Origin: Sipunculus nudus
Taxonomy: Eukaryota > Annelida > Sipuncula > Golfingiida > Sipunculidae
Direction of reading: 5' to 3'
DNA length: 64,000 nucleotides
Assembly (NCBI GenBank): GCA_026874595.1
Contig: CM049314.1
Coordinates: forward strand, 13,572,729-13,636,728
The position numbers and the translations under genes were made by a program. The stretch's first letter is position 1. Every line of letters begins with the position of its first letter. Shown in pieces: positions 1 to 11,190 of this stretch. A model generated the notes under the pieces. That model searched no databases. It saw nothing but the letters and a program-made list of their open reading frames with translations, and was not told the DNA's origin.

Positions 1-760
1 CAAAATATTACAAATACAAAGGGTGACAACTGAAGCGTTGAATATGGTCGGTCACAAAGTTCAATGTCACTCAAGGTTGATATAAGCAATTGTTGATATG
101 CAAGTGATATAGTCGATATATAAAAAAATATTTGACTGATAAAGCAAACGTTGATTTCAGTTCGGTAACAAAGCTCGAGAAATATTTAGAAAATAACTGA
201 AGTATTCGTGTCTGAGATGTGTCAACACTGACTAGTATCACTGACAAAGCCTAATGTGAATTAAATGTAAGCATCCAAACAATCGAACACTGACAATAAT
301 ATGGTGACAGCATATATGATAAATCTGGGTGTCAGCAAAATATAAACACCACCCAGTTAAAATGAAAGGTCGAATGTTCAATTGGAGTGTTTGAAATTGT
401 AAACACCGGCCAAACGATGAGAATATAAAGTCAATTTGTGAATGGTAGCACCGGCAAAATGTAAATACTGCCTTCGACAGAACATTAACGATGGTTTAAC
501 AAAGTCATATATGAAATATGAGTATTGAAAAGGTTAACACTGACCACCAGTCAGTGATATTCGAATGTACAATAACTGTAAAATGTAAATGTAAACACTG
601 ATAAAAATATCAGTGACGAAAGCGAATATAGACTAAATTGCAACGGCTGAAAAACGTAATCTGAAAAAAATAAGCGACAAACTGACTATGAAGTTAATGT
701 CTTAATTTGTCCTCTGACAAAAAGGTAAACACTGAGCAAAAATCAGTAAAACTTTGAAAC
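1..760. repeat. degenerate interspersed repeat tract
   Basis: A short motif close to gtaaacactga recurs at irregular spacing (near 398, 455, 532, 588 and 724), often followed by a partial inverted echo such as cagtga. No frame stays open for a plausible protein. It looks like a decayed minisatellite or the remains of a repeat-rich element. No family is recognised. Confidence 0.35.
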
Positions 761-1723
761 CTTGACCTTATGTATTTGTATTACTTCCGGTACAATAATA
801 CTACTGATATCCGTTTACCAATGTTTACTTGACTTATGGAAAGTATCCACAAAACAGCATTTTAAGGCAGTACAATTTTCAGTTGAGGTATGAATACGTA
901 ACAAAATGGCAAAATATGAAGTACAGAAGAAAAACATATAAATGTCTAATCACATAAAACATACCACTATCAGTTTTAACTGTGGCTGCTGATTCACAGA
1001 CATGATAAAGTGACAGTCAACAAGATCAAACCTCGCAACCCTCGACTGAACTAGAACTCTGTTGACCACCGAAACACATTTTTTTTTTTTTTTTTTTTAA
1101 CTGAGAGACCGAAATTATGTACATAAAATAAGAAGTCACCCTGATAAATTCTCACAACTGCACAAAACCAAGGGTCACTCACAGAAAGTACATGCTAGAA
1201 AACCGTGTTTACATTAACTCATGAATATAAAACACGTTGATTTGTTTACAGAAGAGCTGTCATGACCGGATGTGTACAGTCACATGTAGTTGTTTACAAT
1301 AAGAAGATCACTTGTGGTTACATGCATGGAAATAATATAACAGTTCTCAAATCAACAAAAATCGGTTACCTTCATGCTTCCGCTGCTCCACATGAACACA
1401 TTATACAGGTCCAAAAGTCCACATGTACAAAATATCCAACACAATATCCTCCAAATGAGTATAATAAATCCAAAGTCCGGCAAAGTACACAAAACAATGT
1501 CCAATGTACATCAGGCGTGAAATCCTCTGAAAGTTCAAGAAGAACACCTATGGGCGACGAAGATTCCTGGCGTCAGATCCAGCGAAGCGGAAAAACCGTC
1601 GACCGGTACACACAATCACAACCACAAAGGACCAGGCACCCTCCGGCAGCGACTCCCTATGGCTCGTCTGGTTGGACTCTCGTAGCTCCACTTGGCAGTG
1701 TGTTATAACGGAAGATGTGCAAG

Positions 1724-1740
1724 CCCCACGTTGGGCGCCA
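1724..1740 (-). other. possible LTR-retroelement primer-binding site
   Basis: Read on the minus strand, these 17 bases are TGGCGCCCAACGTGGGG, which resembles the tRNA-Lys-type primer-binding sites that directly follow the 5' LTR of many retroelements. An LTR would then lie at higher coordinates and the leader at lower ones. No gag or pol frame was found on the minus strand below it, so the element would be a fragment. Confidence 0.3.
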
Positions 1741-1865
1741 TTTCTGTAGCAGTATTTGTCACATCAGTGGCAGAATGGAAAATACTGGGGTCGTGGGGGC
1801 GCACACACACAGACGTCTGACCTCATCCAAGGCACAACACAGCGTGCTTAACAGTTTTTACTGTG

Positions 1866-1929
1866 CTGGAATGAGAGACAAGAAATATACAAAAACTGAA
1901 CTCTCCAGTTCAACGGTTGTCTGCCAAGT
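1866..1929. repeat. 64-bp direct repeat, copy 1
   Basis: This stretch is identical over 64 bases to 2328-2391, 462 bp further on. Exact identity in otherwise diverged sequence suggests a recent duplication or two ends of a repeat (for example LTR-internal segments next to the putative primer site at 1724-1740). Confidence 0.6.
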
Positions 1930-2128
1930 CATATTTACAATGTAAAATGCACAGGATCAGACCTGCTGACTTACAAGATAATACATAATTACGAAATATG
2001 CCTCAGTTACAGAATGTACAGTATTTACAGCGACACCTCGCCATCATAATACACTGCGCTGGCAAGTATATGAAAAATGTCAGTGATCAGGCTACCTTTC
2101 TGACCAAACTTAGCAAAATATTACTACA

Positions 2129-2270
2129 GCAAGATTACTACAGCAAATAATACGTCTTTGATATCGTTATTACCAGGAAAAATAGAACTACGGAGTGATG
2201 CAAGATTACTACAACAAATAATACATCTACAACATCGTTATCAGGACTTTGAAAATAGAATAACGTTCTG
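2129..2270. repeat. 71-bp imperfect tandem duplication
   Basis: Two adjacent copies (2129-2199 and 2200-2270) both begin gcaagattactac and diverge toward their ends. No coding potential is seen. Confidence 0.5.
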
Positions 2271-2327
2271 GGTTGTGTTTACATTAACACAATAATTAAA
2301 TCAGGAAATACACTGATAATTACATAC

Positions 2328-2391
2328 CTGGAATGAGAGACAAGAAATATACAAAAACTGAACTCTCCAGTTCAACGGTTGTCTGCCAAGT
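2328..2391. repeat. 64-bp direct repeat, copy 2
   Basis: Identical partner of 1866-1929. The flanks differ completely beyond the 64 bases. Confidence 0.6.
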
Positions 2392-2997
2392 GACGCTAGA
2401 CGGAAACTTGGCGGCAAAACCAGGTACATAATTAACATGTCAATGGACAATATTACGAAACAATGGAGCAAATTAAATCAATGTTGAACAAAAACGTGTA
2501 AGTACTGGATACGTTTCCGATATTGCATATAACGCTTATTATGGCAACTTTTATGTACGTATGCCTTGTTACTGCATGAAAAACATAAAATGACGGATAT
2601 TAATTAACAGGTCAAAGGTGACAACCCAGCTGCTATGCTCCGAGAAGGATTACAAGTTGGCGCGCTACTCTCTGACCAATACAGACACAGGGTGCACACA
2701 ATGTATGCATATCACATCAAATATGAAACAAACTAAACTAACGGCAGTGCACCCGGTCACATACTCTCTAGTCTTTTCCATTACTATAACTTCCTCTTTG
2801 TACCGAGTATATTTTGCAATAGCAGGCCGTGGTTTCCCCTCCTATTTTTCACAGGAAGCCTGTGAGTTCTATCTATGCCTAGTTTATGGTAAGTATCACA
2901 TTCAATTGTCAGCTTTTCTTTCACAACTTTTCTGATCTCTCACTCTCTGAATTCCATGGATCATCCTTCCTGTCTTCTGGACTGGTCTTCAAGCTGA
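2392..2997. other. region without recognisable genes
   Basis: An open stretch at 2618-2935 starts at GTG and shows no domain. Nothing else is recognised. Confidence 0.35.
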
Positions 2998-3714
2998 TTA
3001 CCTTTCTACAAAGGTCTTGGTTTTCTCATTCAGTTCTGTTATTCTCTTAACAACATTGTGCAGCTTGTCTTCTAGAATTTGGATATGTCCAGCAAGTTTT
3101 GACAGTTGCTGTTGATCATGTGACTAACCTGGTGAGTGTCTACCATAAGAGTCTCTCTCACTGGTGGTGGTTGTCATTTGAGATGGGGTCTGTGGCTCTC
3201 TACCCTGACTGGTGGTGATTGTCATTTGGGATGGGGTCTGTGGCTGTCTACCCTGACTGGTGGTGGTTGTCATTTGGGATCGGGTCTGTGGCTGTCTACC
3301 CTGACTGGTGGTGGTTGTCATTTGGGATGGGGTCTGTGGCTCTCTACCCTGACTGGTGGTGATTGTCATTTGGGATGGGGTCTGTGGCTGTCTACCCTGA
3401 CTGGTGGAGGTTGTCATTTGGGATGGGGTCTGTGGCTTTCTACCCTGACTGGTGGAGGTTGTCATTTGGGATGGGGTCTGTGGCTTTCTACCCTGATTGG
3501 TGGTGGTTGTCACTTGGGATGGGGTCTGTGGCTGTCTACCCTGACTGGTGGTGGTTGTCACTTTGGAAAGGGTTTGTGGCTGTCTACCCTGACTGATGAT
3601 GGTTGTCATTTGGGAAAAGGTCTGTGGCTGTCTCTCCTATCTGCTACAGACTGGGGTCAATGTGTTACTTGTTTCAGCTGTAGTTGTCATATTTAAGGTA
3701 ATGCTGTCCTCTGT
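2998..3714 (-). pseudogene. fragment of a Thr/Gln-rich 16-residue-repeat protein with coiled-coil end
   Basis: On the minus strand the 48-bp repeat reads as about ten copies of a 16-residue unit close to TTTTSQGRQPQTPSQM. It is preceded (about 3655-3714) by open Thr-rich sequence. It is followed after one in-frame TAG (3124-3126) by a helical, heptad-like stretch containing LSKLAGHIQILEDKL and VVKRITELNEKT, down to a stop at 2998-3000 that overlaps a GTAATC splice-donor-like sequence. The repeat length is a multiple of three and the frame is kept into the non-repeat flank, so this is more than chance openness. A second TAG interrupts the upstream part near 3641. The family is unknown: mucin-like or a retroelement-encoded protein are both possible. 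The same repeat forms the arrays inside units A and B. Confidence 0.4.
3130..3660. repeat. 48-bp minisatellite, stand-alone array
   Basis: About eleven tandem copies of a 48-bp unit containing ctgactggtggtggttgtc and ggggtctgtggctgtctacc. Because 48 is divisible by 3, several frames on both strands stay open. The array is homologous to those at 8341-10550 and 28711-30735, which also carry copies of the flank at 3103-3160, so this locus represents the source or a close relative of it. Confidence 0.9.
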
Positions 3715-4022
3715 GTCCCTTTGGAGTAATGCTACCCTCTGCGTTACTCTAGGGTAAAGCTACCCTCTGCGTCTGTAACAAGTCTGAATGTGATTTAGAC
3801 CGTAAGTTTGGTGGTACTGGTATATTACCTTCGCTAGCACCAAAAATGTGCTCAGCAGTAGCAGGCACCTGACAGTTTGAAGTAGAAATCCGTAGTTTAC
3901 ATGGAGAGTCTCTGGTCTTAAGGGTGAAAATTTTTACAACCGGCGATACTTTCACTTCAGCCTGAACAAATCACTCAAAAATTAGTGTACAGACAAATAT
4001 GACAGTTCACTGTTGAAGACAT
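3715..4022. other. short repeats and unassigned sequence
   Basis: Two or three copies of a roughly 27-bp unit containing gctaccctctgcgt lie at 3725-3775. A minus-strand open frame of 68 codons (3749-3955) could be an upstream part of the repeat protein at 2998-3714, but no domain is recognised. Confidence 0.25.
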
Positions 4023-4190
4023 ATCATATAACTTATGTAAACTATACCTGTATGCAGATGATTCTGCACTCCTGATTTCAAGAGAAAGCAGAAATAAGGT
4101 AGAAGAGAAATTCCGAGATGAACTGAGATTGGTTAATTGATAACAAATTATCTTTACAGGAAAAAACAGAATCCTTATTATTTGCGTCTA
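4023..4190 (+). mobile_element. LINE reverse-transcriptase fragment
   Basis: The plus-strand frame reads KLYLYADDSALLIS followed by a polar helix (VEEKFRDELRLVN) and, after stops and a shift, a stretch resembling NKLSLQGKTESLLFAS. This is the YADD catalytic box and the following thumb-proximal segment of a non-LTR reverse transcriptase of the CR1/L2/Jockey kind. It is only about 55 codons long and already broken, so it is a relic. Confidence 0.65.
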
Positions 4191-4310
4191 AGGCCTTGAC
4201 CAATGTTTTAGATCAACATATGTAGGTCGATGTTATATATTTTAGTCAAGATATTATTCTTAGTTTAGGTCTAAACTTTCTGGTCATTTATGTGTGAGCC
4301 TTAATATAAT
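4190..4310. repeat. dispersed repeat, copy 1
   Basis: This stretch, from aaggccttgaccaat to ctggtcatt, reappears with moderate divergence at 55195-55310. The family is not recognised. Confidence 0.55.
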
Positions 4311-4645
4311 TTAATTCAGTAAATGTCATGACCTTTAAAATAGAGAAGTTTACATAGTGAACCTACTAGCAAAATATAGCAACTCATTCGATTGAATACT
4401 CTTATAGTCTATGCAAGATAGCGGATGTGAAATTAGTATATAAACGTCTTGCATTTATGTTCCTCGTCAGTTTTATATATGAACTGCCCACAATACAGAA
4501 GTCCATACAGAATTTTTTTTTATCATTATATTTAGAGTACAGTAACGTGTTATAGGCTTTACCGCTCTGCTTTTCCTCGTGAAGGTTACGTTTCTTTTTA
4601 TGTATGAATATTCGACAAAAATTGTTTAAGTTTAAATCAATATAA

Positions 4646-4646
4646 T

Positions 4647-4700
<54 letters not shown>
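4646..4700. repeat. (CA)n(TA)n microsatellite
   Basis: About 20 bp of AC repeat runs into about 36 bp of AT repeat. The matching tract in unit B (25260-25290) is shorter. Confidence 0.95.
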
Positions 4701-4702
<2 letters not shown>

Positions 4703-5151
4703 TAAATTAATCTAATGACTTATTGTAATAAATAACTGCTGCAGTGATCTTTGGTATGACACCAGAGCCTGGATAGTCGATGGGTAAAACGTCTTAGTTG
4801 AACACCACCTGAAGCACTTGGACAACGACAGCTATTGTATAACAACAATATGCGTTTTTGATCCTAAAATCATAGATCGTGACTTTCCAGACCTCAGTAT
4901 TGTTCTTGGAACGTTGTTTGATGCACCTAACGGTGGCTCGCACATTGTATTTTGATTTTAAGTAATATTAAGCAGAAACGTACCCGATAAACTATAACCA
5001 TTACGTAACCAAAGATCGCTCCCACAACATAAAACTTCTCAAATGTGTACCATTTTATTCAGACAGTCTTACCTGATGAGTGGAACATGTTCCACGAAAT
5101 TACGTAGTAGTAAAAATTTCTGACAAAATTTGATTCCTCTATTCATATATA

Positions 5152-5193
<42 letters not shown>

Positions 5194-6970
5194 TGCAAGT
5201 TTTTTGTCTCGGGATGCATAGGTACGTAGGTACATAGGGGCATTTCCAACAGAAATACATCACCAAATTATTTGGTCACGGAAGAGCTAGTTGGAAAGCT
5301 ACTGGCTTGTCAAACATTGACACATTGTACATATATGTGTATACGTTTTTTTATTTCATATATGTACGAATATAAAGGGCCTGAAGTCGGAATGGGTATA
5401 ATGCAACGTCAGTAAAAAATGCGTGTAGTTGTGCTCAAAGACAAGTCAATCAATAAAAAAGCTTCGGCATTATATTAATATGATATAAACTTCATGCTAA
5501 TCCTAATAAAATGATTTGGTGAACACAACAAAGCATAGCATCTTGTGGTATCAATCACAATATGTAGAACGGGATATTACTTTACATCACACTATTTGAC
5601 TTTTATTTATAAATCTAAAAAAATACATGTTTGGAAGAAAGTGAAGAAATTTATCACCAATATAAATTCTGTCGCTGCCGATATGCATTCTATTTCAACC
5701 ATGCTTTTCAACAACTTTATTTTAAGGCCAGGCCCTTTAAATCATTGACCAGGTGAACTTTTAAAGCTGATGTTATAATTTTCGTTTCAGTTTACATACT
5801 TCCACTCGGAGAACCATTAATTCGACTTAGGTGACAACTTTACCGATAATCGGGTGCCCAATAAGATGTATATAATAAAGAGTAGAACAACATGGGACTG
5901 TACAAAACTGTTAATTATACAGAAGTGATAATTTATAAAGGTCACCGATAAAAAAAAAGTCAGAAAATAATAGCATTTTCTTGGTAGAAGCTGAACATTC
6001 CTCTCCGCTGATGGACTACTGTACACTTTCGAATGCGAATTTCATTCGTCCGAATCTTTTCTAGTGTAACAAAGGTAAAGGAAAATTTATAGTGACAACT
6101 CTCGAAAGGTCTTCCAGAAAACATTTTGATTCTGTCATGGTTCCTGTCTTTTCGAGAAATAGGATTGTACAACTGAAAACCAAGTAATACATTGTTCCAT
6201 GTCCGGATTTCAAACATTATCATTAGCTTCTTTGGGTCGACTCCATCCGTAAATGTTCTAGGGCTACGACACTTAATCGATTGGATTAGTCAAATGTTCG
6301 GCACACAGTATTAGGGATAAAGACACAGATGGCACATTTTGACAGATTTTCGGATGTTTCAGATAAAGCTGCCCATTGGACTCGAGAGATTTATTTGCAA
6401 GCTTTTACAGGTTCACAATAATCCAAAAGGACGTTTGATGTTAAGGATAGGCAGAGACAACATACTTGCAAATTATCAGCGGAATTTGTACCTATAGACA
6501 GTACAAAATAATAATACAGAACTATTGTAGAGTCACTTCCGTTTGTTTGATACTGACGATGCCTATGTACAGGTAACATATTATATGAATATTGGAAAAC
6601 AGTGTGTAAACTAAGGTGTATTTCATTATATTCCCTTGACCTCATACACATAGTTGGCCATTTTAGGAATTCCCTATCATATGCCTGTCGTCGGTTGAAA
6701 CAAACCTTTGACAAGTCATCAAGGGAATAAGAACGTCCTTGGGATACTACAGCTCGTGACATCGTCACTAATGAACAATACTAGAAAATACATTACGCAT
6801 ATACAAACAGGCCCCTTTAAAAGGTCATTCAGATATCTACCATTCATGTAATGTAACGTATTTCATGAAAACCTAGCGTATTCCATGACATATAACAAGT
6901 GCATTTCCGTTACCAGGGCTTTCACTGTTAACATACGTCATCATGTGCTATCCAAAATTTTGAACAGATA
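4701..6970. other. 5' spacer of unit A, no confident gene
   Basis: Conserved in units B and C but without a shared reading frame. At 4790-4960 a short plus-strand frame (LVEHHL and ICVFDP, ending in IVLGTLFD) corresponds to the end of the longer open frame at 47887-48288 in unit C. A (TA)n tract lies at 5154-5190. Minus-strand frames at 5960-6223 and 6391-6768 are open in units A and B, but the first is frame-disrupted in unit C, so they are not called as genes. Confidence 0.4.
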
Positions 6971-6974
6971 AATT

Positions 6975-7056
6975 ATACGACTATGGATTTGTTTCGGCAG
7001 GAGCAGATGTATTTTAGTTTAAACTTGGATATTAAAGGTTTCAGCTTTTCGAAAAG
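6975..7056 (+). promoter_or_regulatory. putative 5' leader exon of alpha-A
   Basis: This stretch is strongly conserved in all three units and ends in GAAAAG followed by GTAAGC, a good splice donor. A matching acceptor (ttaactggcag followed by AAATG) lies at 7961-7965, just before the alpha start. It holds a short upstream ORF from the ATG at 6983 that could not join the LRR frame. Inference: a non-coding first exon about 0.9 kb upstream of a single coding exon. Confidence 0.4.
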
Positions 7057-7965
7057 GTAAGCATAGATATATCCACAATTCATAACACAGCTTGTAATCC
7101 ATTTATTACATATTTTATTTTGCCCAAAAATTTGAAGATTTATAAGATTTATAGCAAATAACCAGTATTAGCGATGGAAGAAACAAATTGGATAACTAAT
7201 TCATATAAAAGGAAATAATGTTTCCTGGTGGCAGTTACGAATGCAATATGTCGATGTAAAACCTGGGATAGGGTATGAAGCGAGGCTTCACTGTTCCCAC
7301 TGGCCGGCGAGCATGTTAAACATACATAATGTAACTTCTTTTCCAGAATCAGCATTTTATTTCAACCTTTGACACAATATAAAATTAGTCAAACACGATA
7401 ACTCAGACAGTGTTGGAACAACAGTGTTATTCTTTTTGATATTCAAAAGTGTATAATTCCCATTAGTTCTGTTTATGTCTATAAGTATGAACTGTATTAG
7501 GTGTTTAATTAAACTAAGCCTTCGGCTTTGGTAACTCGATACGTTGCCATTTAATAGGAGATTTACTTAAGTCGGAAAGTGTCTGACAGTTGCATCTTAC
7601 TAATATTTTACTTAATACAGAGGGAGATTTTATTTTCCAAATTTCTTCTCAGACGATCCTAGAGTTTTTTTTTAATCCCATGACATATTTTTTTTCACAA
7701 TTATTCAATATACAGTAGAACATAGAAAATTTGTTAATAACCATTCATACCTTCCCTATCTGGTCATTTGCATATGTATAGTACATTTATATCTGTTAAA
7801 CTCTCAGACGAACAATATCATTTCAACGAGATAAGTACTGTGCCGGCTATAAGTACTAAGTAATATAAATATTTTAATATAAATGTTTTTTTGCTACTGC
7901 TGGTGACATTTATTTAGAAATAGGCCTGCAATGAACTCCTGCCCAAGCGTGTTCTTAACTGGCAG
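7057..7965 (+). other. putative intron of alpha-A
   Basis: Bounded by the donor at 7057 and the acceptor ending at 7965. It is conserved with 27417-28332 and 51012-51960. No coding sequence is seen. Confidence 0.35.
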
Positions 7966-7967
7966 AA

Positions 7968-8344
7968 ATGTTTAGAGCTAATTTCCTGGTGTGGCACTTA
8001 GCCCTTTCACTTTCGCAAGACACATCTGGTACTTTATGTCCGAGTGTATGCGAACGCGGCAGTTCTACGGTTATATGTAATGGAAGAAATTTGACAAAAA
8101 TTCCTAAAAACATAACATGCACTGCAAACGTTATTTTTCTTTCTTGGAACAACAATATTACCCTTGCAGCCTTAGAAGGCTACCCAATTCAGAAATTTGA
8201 TCTCGAGTGGTTTCACGTCTCTCACAATAACCTACCAACTCTGTCCTCTGCTTCTTTCCGAAAATTTGATAGATTGGAACATCTTGTGTTGAGCGGGAAT
8301 AAGATAAAAGGCATCAAGAAAGTCATACTATGGCCAGACGGAAT
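7968..8344 (+). pseudogene. alpha-A: LRR-Ig receptor gene truncated by minisatellite
   Basis: The ATG at 7968 gives a signal peptide (MFRANFLVWHLALSLSQDTS), an LRRNT region (LCPSVCERG, with Arg where relatives have the third Cys) and LRRs containing VIFLSWNNNITLAAL, WFHVSHNNLPTL and LEHLVLSGNKI. Homology to alpha-C stops at ILWPDG. From there the frame runs into minisatellite sequence and ends by chance at 8432. The rest of the LRR domain, LRRCT, Ig, membrane segment and tail are missing. The same break occurs in alpha-B, so it is ancestral to units A and B. A short LRRNT-LRR fragment could still be secreted, but a pseudogene is more likely. Confidence 0.75.
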
Positions 8345-10550
8345 GTTTTTGGCTGTCTACCCTGACTGGTGGCTGTTTTCATTTGAGATGGGGTCTGTTG
8401 CTGTCTACCCTGACTGGTGTTTTTTTTTCTAAGATGGGGTCTGTGGCTGTCTACCATGACTAGTGGTGGTTTTGTCAGTTTGTCAAATCCAAACTGGGAT
8501 TGTCAGTTGCTGTTGACCATGTGACTAACCTGGTGGGTGTCTTATATAAGGGTCTCCCTGACTGGTGGTGGATGTCATTTGGGACGGGGTCTGTGGCTAT
8601 ATACCCTAACTGGTGGTTGTGATTTGTGATTTGGTCTGTGGCTGCTACCCTGATTGGTGTTTTTTTTTTTTCCTGGATGGGGTCTGTGGCTATCTACCCT
8701 GACTGGTGGTGGTTGTCATTTGGGAGGGTCTGTGTGGTTGTCTACTTTGACTGGTGGCGGTTGTCATTTCCGAAGGGGTCTGTGGCTGTCTACCCTGACT
8801 GTTGGTGGATGTCATTTGGGATGGGTTCTGTGGTTGTCTACCTTGACTGATGGTGGTTGTCACTTTTGAGAGGTCTGTGCCTGTCTACCCTGACTGGTGG
8901 CTGTTTTCGTTTGGAATGGGGTGTGTCGCTGTCTACCCTGACTGGATGTGGTTGTCATTTGGGATGGGGTCTGTGGTTGTCTACCTTGACTGATGGTGAT
9001 TGTCACATGGGAGGGGTCTCCGGCTGCCTACCCTGACTGGTGGTTGTTCTCATTTGGGAATGGGTCTGTTGTCAGTTGTCAGTTGCTGTTGTTGTTGACC
9101 CTGGTGGGTGTCTTACATAAGGTTCTCCCTCACTGGTGGTGGTTGTCATTTGGGATGGGGTCTGTGGCTATCTTACCTAACTGGTGGTTGTGATTTGTGA
9201 TTTGGTCTGTGGCTGTCTACCCTGATTGGTGTTTTTTATCCTGGATAGGGTCTGTGGCTATCTACCCTGACTGGTGATGGTTGTCATTTGTGAAGGGGTC
9301 TGTGGCTGTCTACCCTGACTGTTTGTGGGTGACAGTTGGGATTGGTTTTGTGGTTGTCTACCTTGACTGATTGTGGTTGTCAGTTGGGAGGGGTCTCCGG
9401 CTGTCTACCCTGACTCCTGGCCGTTTTCATTTGAGATTGGGTCTGTTGCTGTCTACCCTTACTGGTGTTTTTTTTTCTGGGATGGGGTCTGTGGCTGTCT
9501 ACCCTGACTGGTGGTGGTTGTCATTTCGGATGGGTTCTGTGGTTGTCTACCTTGACTGATAGTTGTTGTCACTTAGAAGGAGTCTCTGGCTTTCTACCCT
9601 GACTGGTGGTTTTCTTTTTTGATTAGGTCTGTTGCTGTCTACCCTGACTGGTGTTTTTTTTCTGGGATTGGGTCTGTTGCTGTCTACCCTGACTGTTGGT
9701 GGTTGACATTTGGGATGGGTTCTGAGGTTGTCTACCTTGACTGATGGTGGTTGTCACTTGGGAGGGGTCTCCGGCTGCCTACCCTGACTGGTAGTTGTTT
9801 TCGTTTAGGATTGGGTCTGTTGCTGTCTACCCTGACTGGTGTTTCTTTTTCTCTGAGATGGGGTCTGTGGCTGTCTACCCTGACTTGTGGTGGTTGTCAT
9901 TTGGGATAGAGTCTGTGGTTGTCTACACTGACTGGTGGTGGTTGTCATTTGGGATGGAGTTTTTGGCTGTCTACCCTGACTGGTGGTGGTTGTCATTTGG
10001 GATGGGTTCTGTGGTTGTCTACAATGACTGATAGTGGTTGTCACTTCGGAGGGGTCTCCGGCTTTCTACCCTGACTGGTGGCTGTTTTCTTTTGGGATGG
10101 GGTCTGTGGCTGTCTACCCTGACTGGTGTTTATTTTTCTGGGATGGGGTCTGTGGCTGTCTACCCTGACTGTTGGTGGTTGACATTTGGGATGGGTTCTG
10201 AGGTTGTCTACCTTGACTGATGGTGATTGTCACATGGGAGGGGTCTCCGGCTGCCTACCCTGACTGGTGATTGTTTTCATTTGGGAATGGGTCTGTTGCT
10301 GTCTACCCTGACTGGTGTTTTTTTTTCTTGGATGGGGTCTGTGGCTGTGTACCCTTACTTGTGGTGGTTGTCATTTGGGATAGGATCTGTGGCTGTCTAC
10401 ACTGACTGGTGATGGTTGTCATTTGGGATAGGGTCTGTGGTTGTCTACACTGACTGGTGGTGGTTGTCATTTGTGATGGGGTATGTGGTTGTCTACACTG
10501 ACTGGTGGTGGTTGTCATTTGGGAAGGTGTTTGTGGCTGTCTACCCTAAC
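8341..10550. repeat. 48-bp minisatellite array in unit A
   Basis: Roughly 45 units of the 48-bp repeat, with variants in which the middle is replaced by a poly-T run (tggtgttttttttt). Non-repeat inserts such as gttgctgttgaccatgtgac, matching the flank of the stand-alone array at 3103-3160, occur near 8509 and 9079, which gives a higher-order structure. The left edge lies inside alpha. The right edge lies inside beta at a shared ctgacgga. Long open frames on both strands are consequences of the repeat length. Confidence 0.92.
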
Positions 10551-11190
10551 TGACGGACGTGCCAGGTAATATTTCTAATACCATTTAGTATTTTAGCCTG
10601 GCAAGTAATATCATCGTGACACCGAAAATCATAAGAACTGCAGACTTCTGCTTTGAAAAACTTTCCCTACTAGATATTCCGATGAATCTGATCAATCTTC
10701 TGGATTCAAGGCCATTCAAATACCTTCCTGGTTTGTCGTACCTCATAATTAAGGAATATAAAATAACGACAATTACGAGGACTTCCCCTTGGTCTCCAAA
10801 GATGGAATGGATAGACTTGAGACACAACCAAATCACGTATCCCGGTTACGTGCACGAGCTGCCTAGCATTCAGTACCTGAAGCTTACGGGGAATCCAATT
10901 TAACTGCGAGTGTAAAACAGACCCTTTTAAGGAGTATTTGGAGACAAGTGTGAGCACTGAGTGGACATGTGAATCTCCGGACAATATGTCCATTCTGAAT
11001 GCTAATAATCAGGTGAGGTACCATAAATCGCTGTATGTAAACAATCATGTTCCACAAAGTATCCGTCACACTGGTTCTCAGTTAAATGACATGTACTTTA
11101 ACTTAAAACCCTGTGCCAGCCCTAATGTCTGATGGGAGAAAAATGAAACTAACATTTGGTGTGTCGCAGAAGGTGTTCCAGTACCGCTTA
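10545..11190 (+). pseudogene. beta-A: LRR-Ig gene fragment fused to gamma-A
   Basis: It starts at the minisatellite edge within the sequence equal to codons TDLPGNIS of beta-C and lacks the signal peptide and LRRNT. It contains LRRs (SLLDIPMNLINLLDS, MEWIDLRHNQI, YLKLTGNPI), then a one-base insertion before the LRRCT cysteines, the LRRCT (CESPDNMSI), and the start of the Ig domain with Trp replaced by a stop near 11130. At 11190 it switches directly into gamma sequence. Comparison with unit B shows a deletion of about 1.56 kb that removed the second half of the beta Ig domain, its membrane segment and the 5' half of gamma. Confidence 0.8.

Larger units (their letters stand above)
761..2128. 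other. region without recognisable genes
   Basis: AT-rich sequence with a poly-T run at about 1079-1098. Open frames at 1262-1708 and 1715-1945 have no recognisable domain and unlike composition, and are not called. The part around 1540-1740 is less AT-rich and may be the untranslated leader of an LTR element read on the minus strand (see the site at 1724-1740). Confidence 0.4.

Noticed and set aside
1262-1945. Two open frames of 148 and 76 codons
   Set aside because: No domain, odd composition, and overlap with sequence that looks like a retroelement leader and a direct repeat.
5960-6768. Minus-strand frames conserved between units A and B
   Set aside because: Recent duplication keeps any frame open; in unit C the first is disrupted and the protein sequence is not conserved.
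8354-10520. Long open frames on both strands inside the minisatellite arrays
   Set aside because: The 48-bp unit is a multiple of three and lacks stops in several frames, so openness is automatic; only the stand-alone copy has supporting flank sequence.
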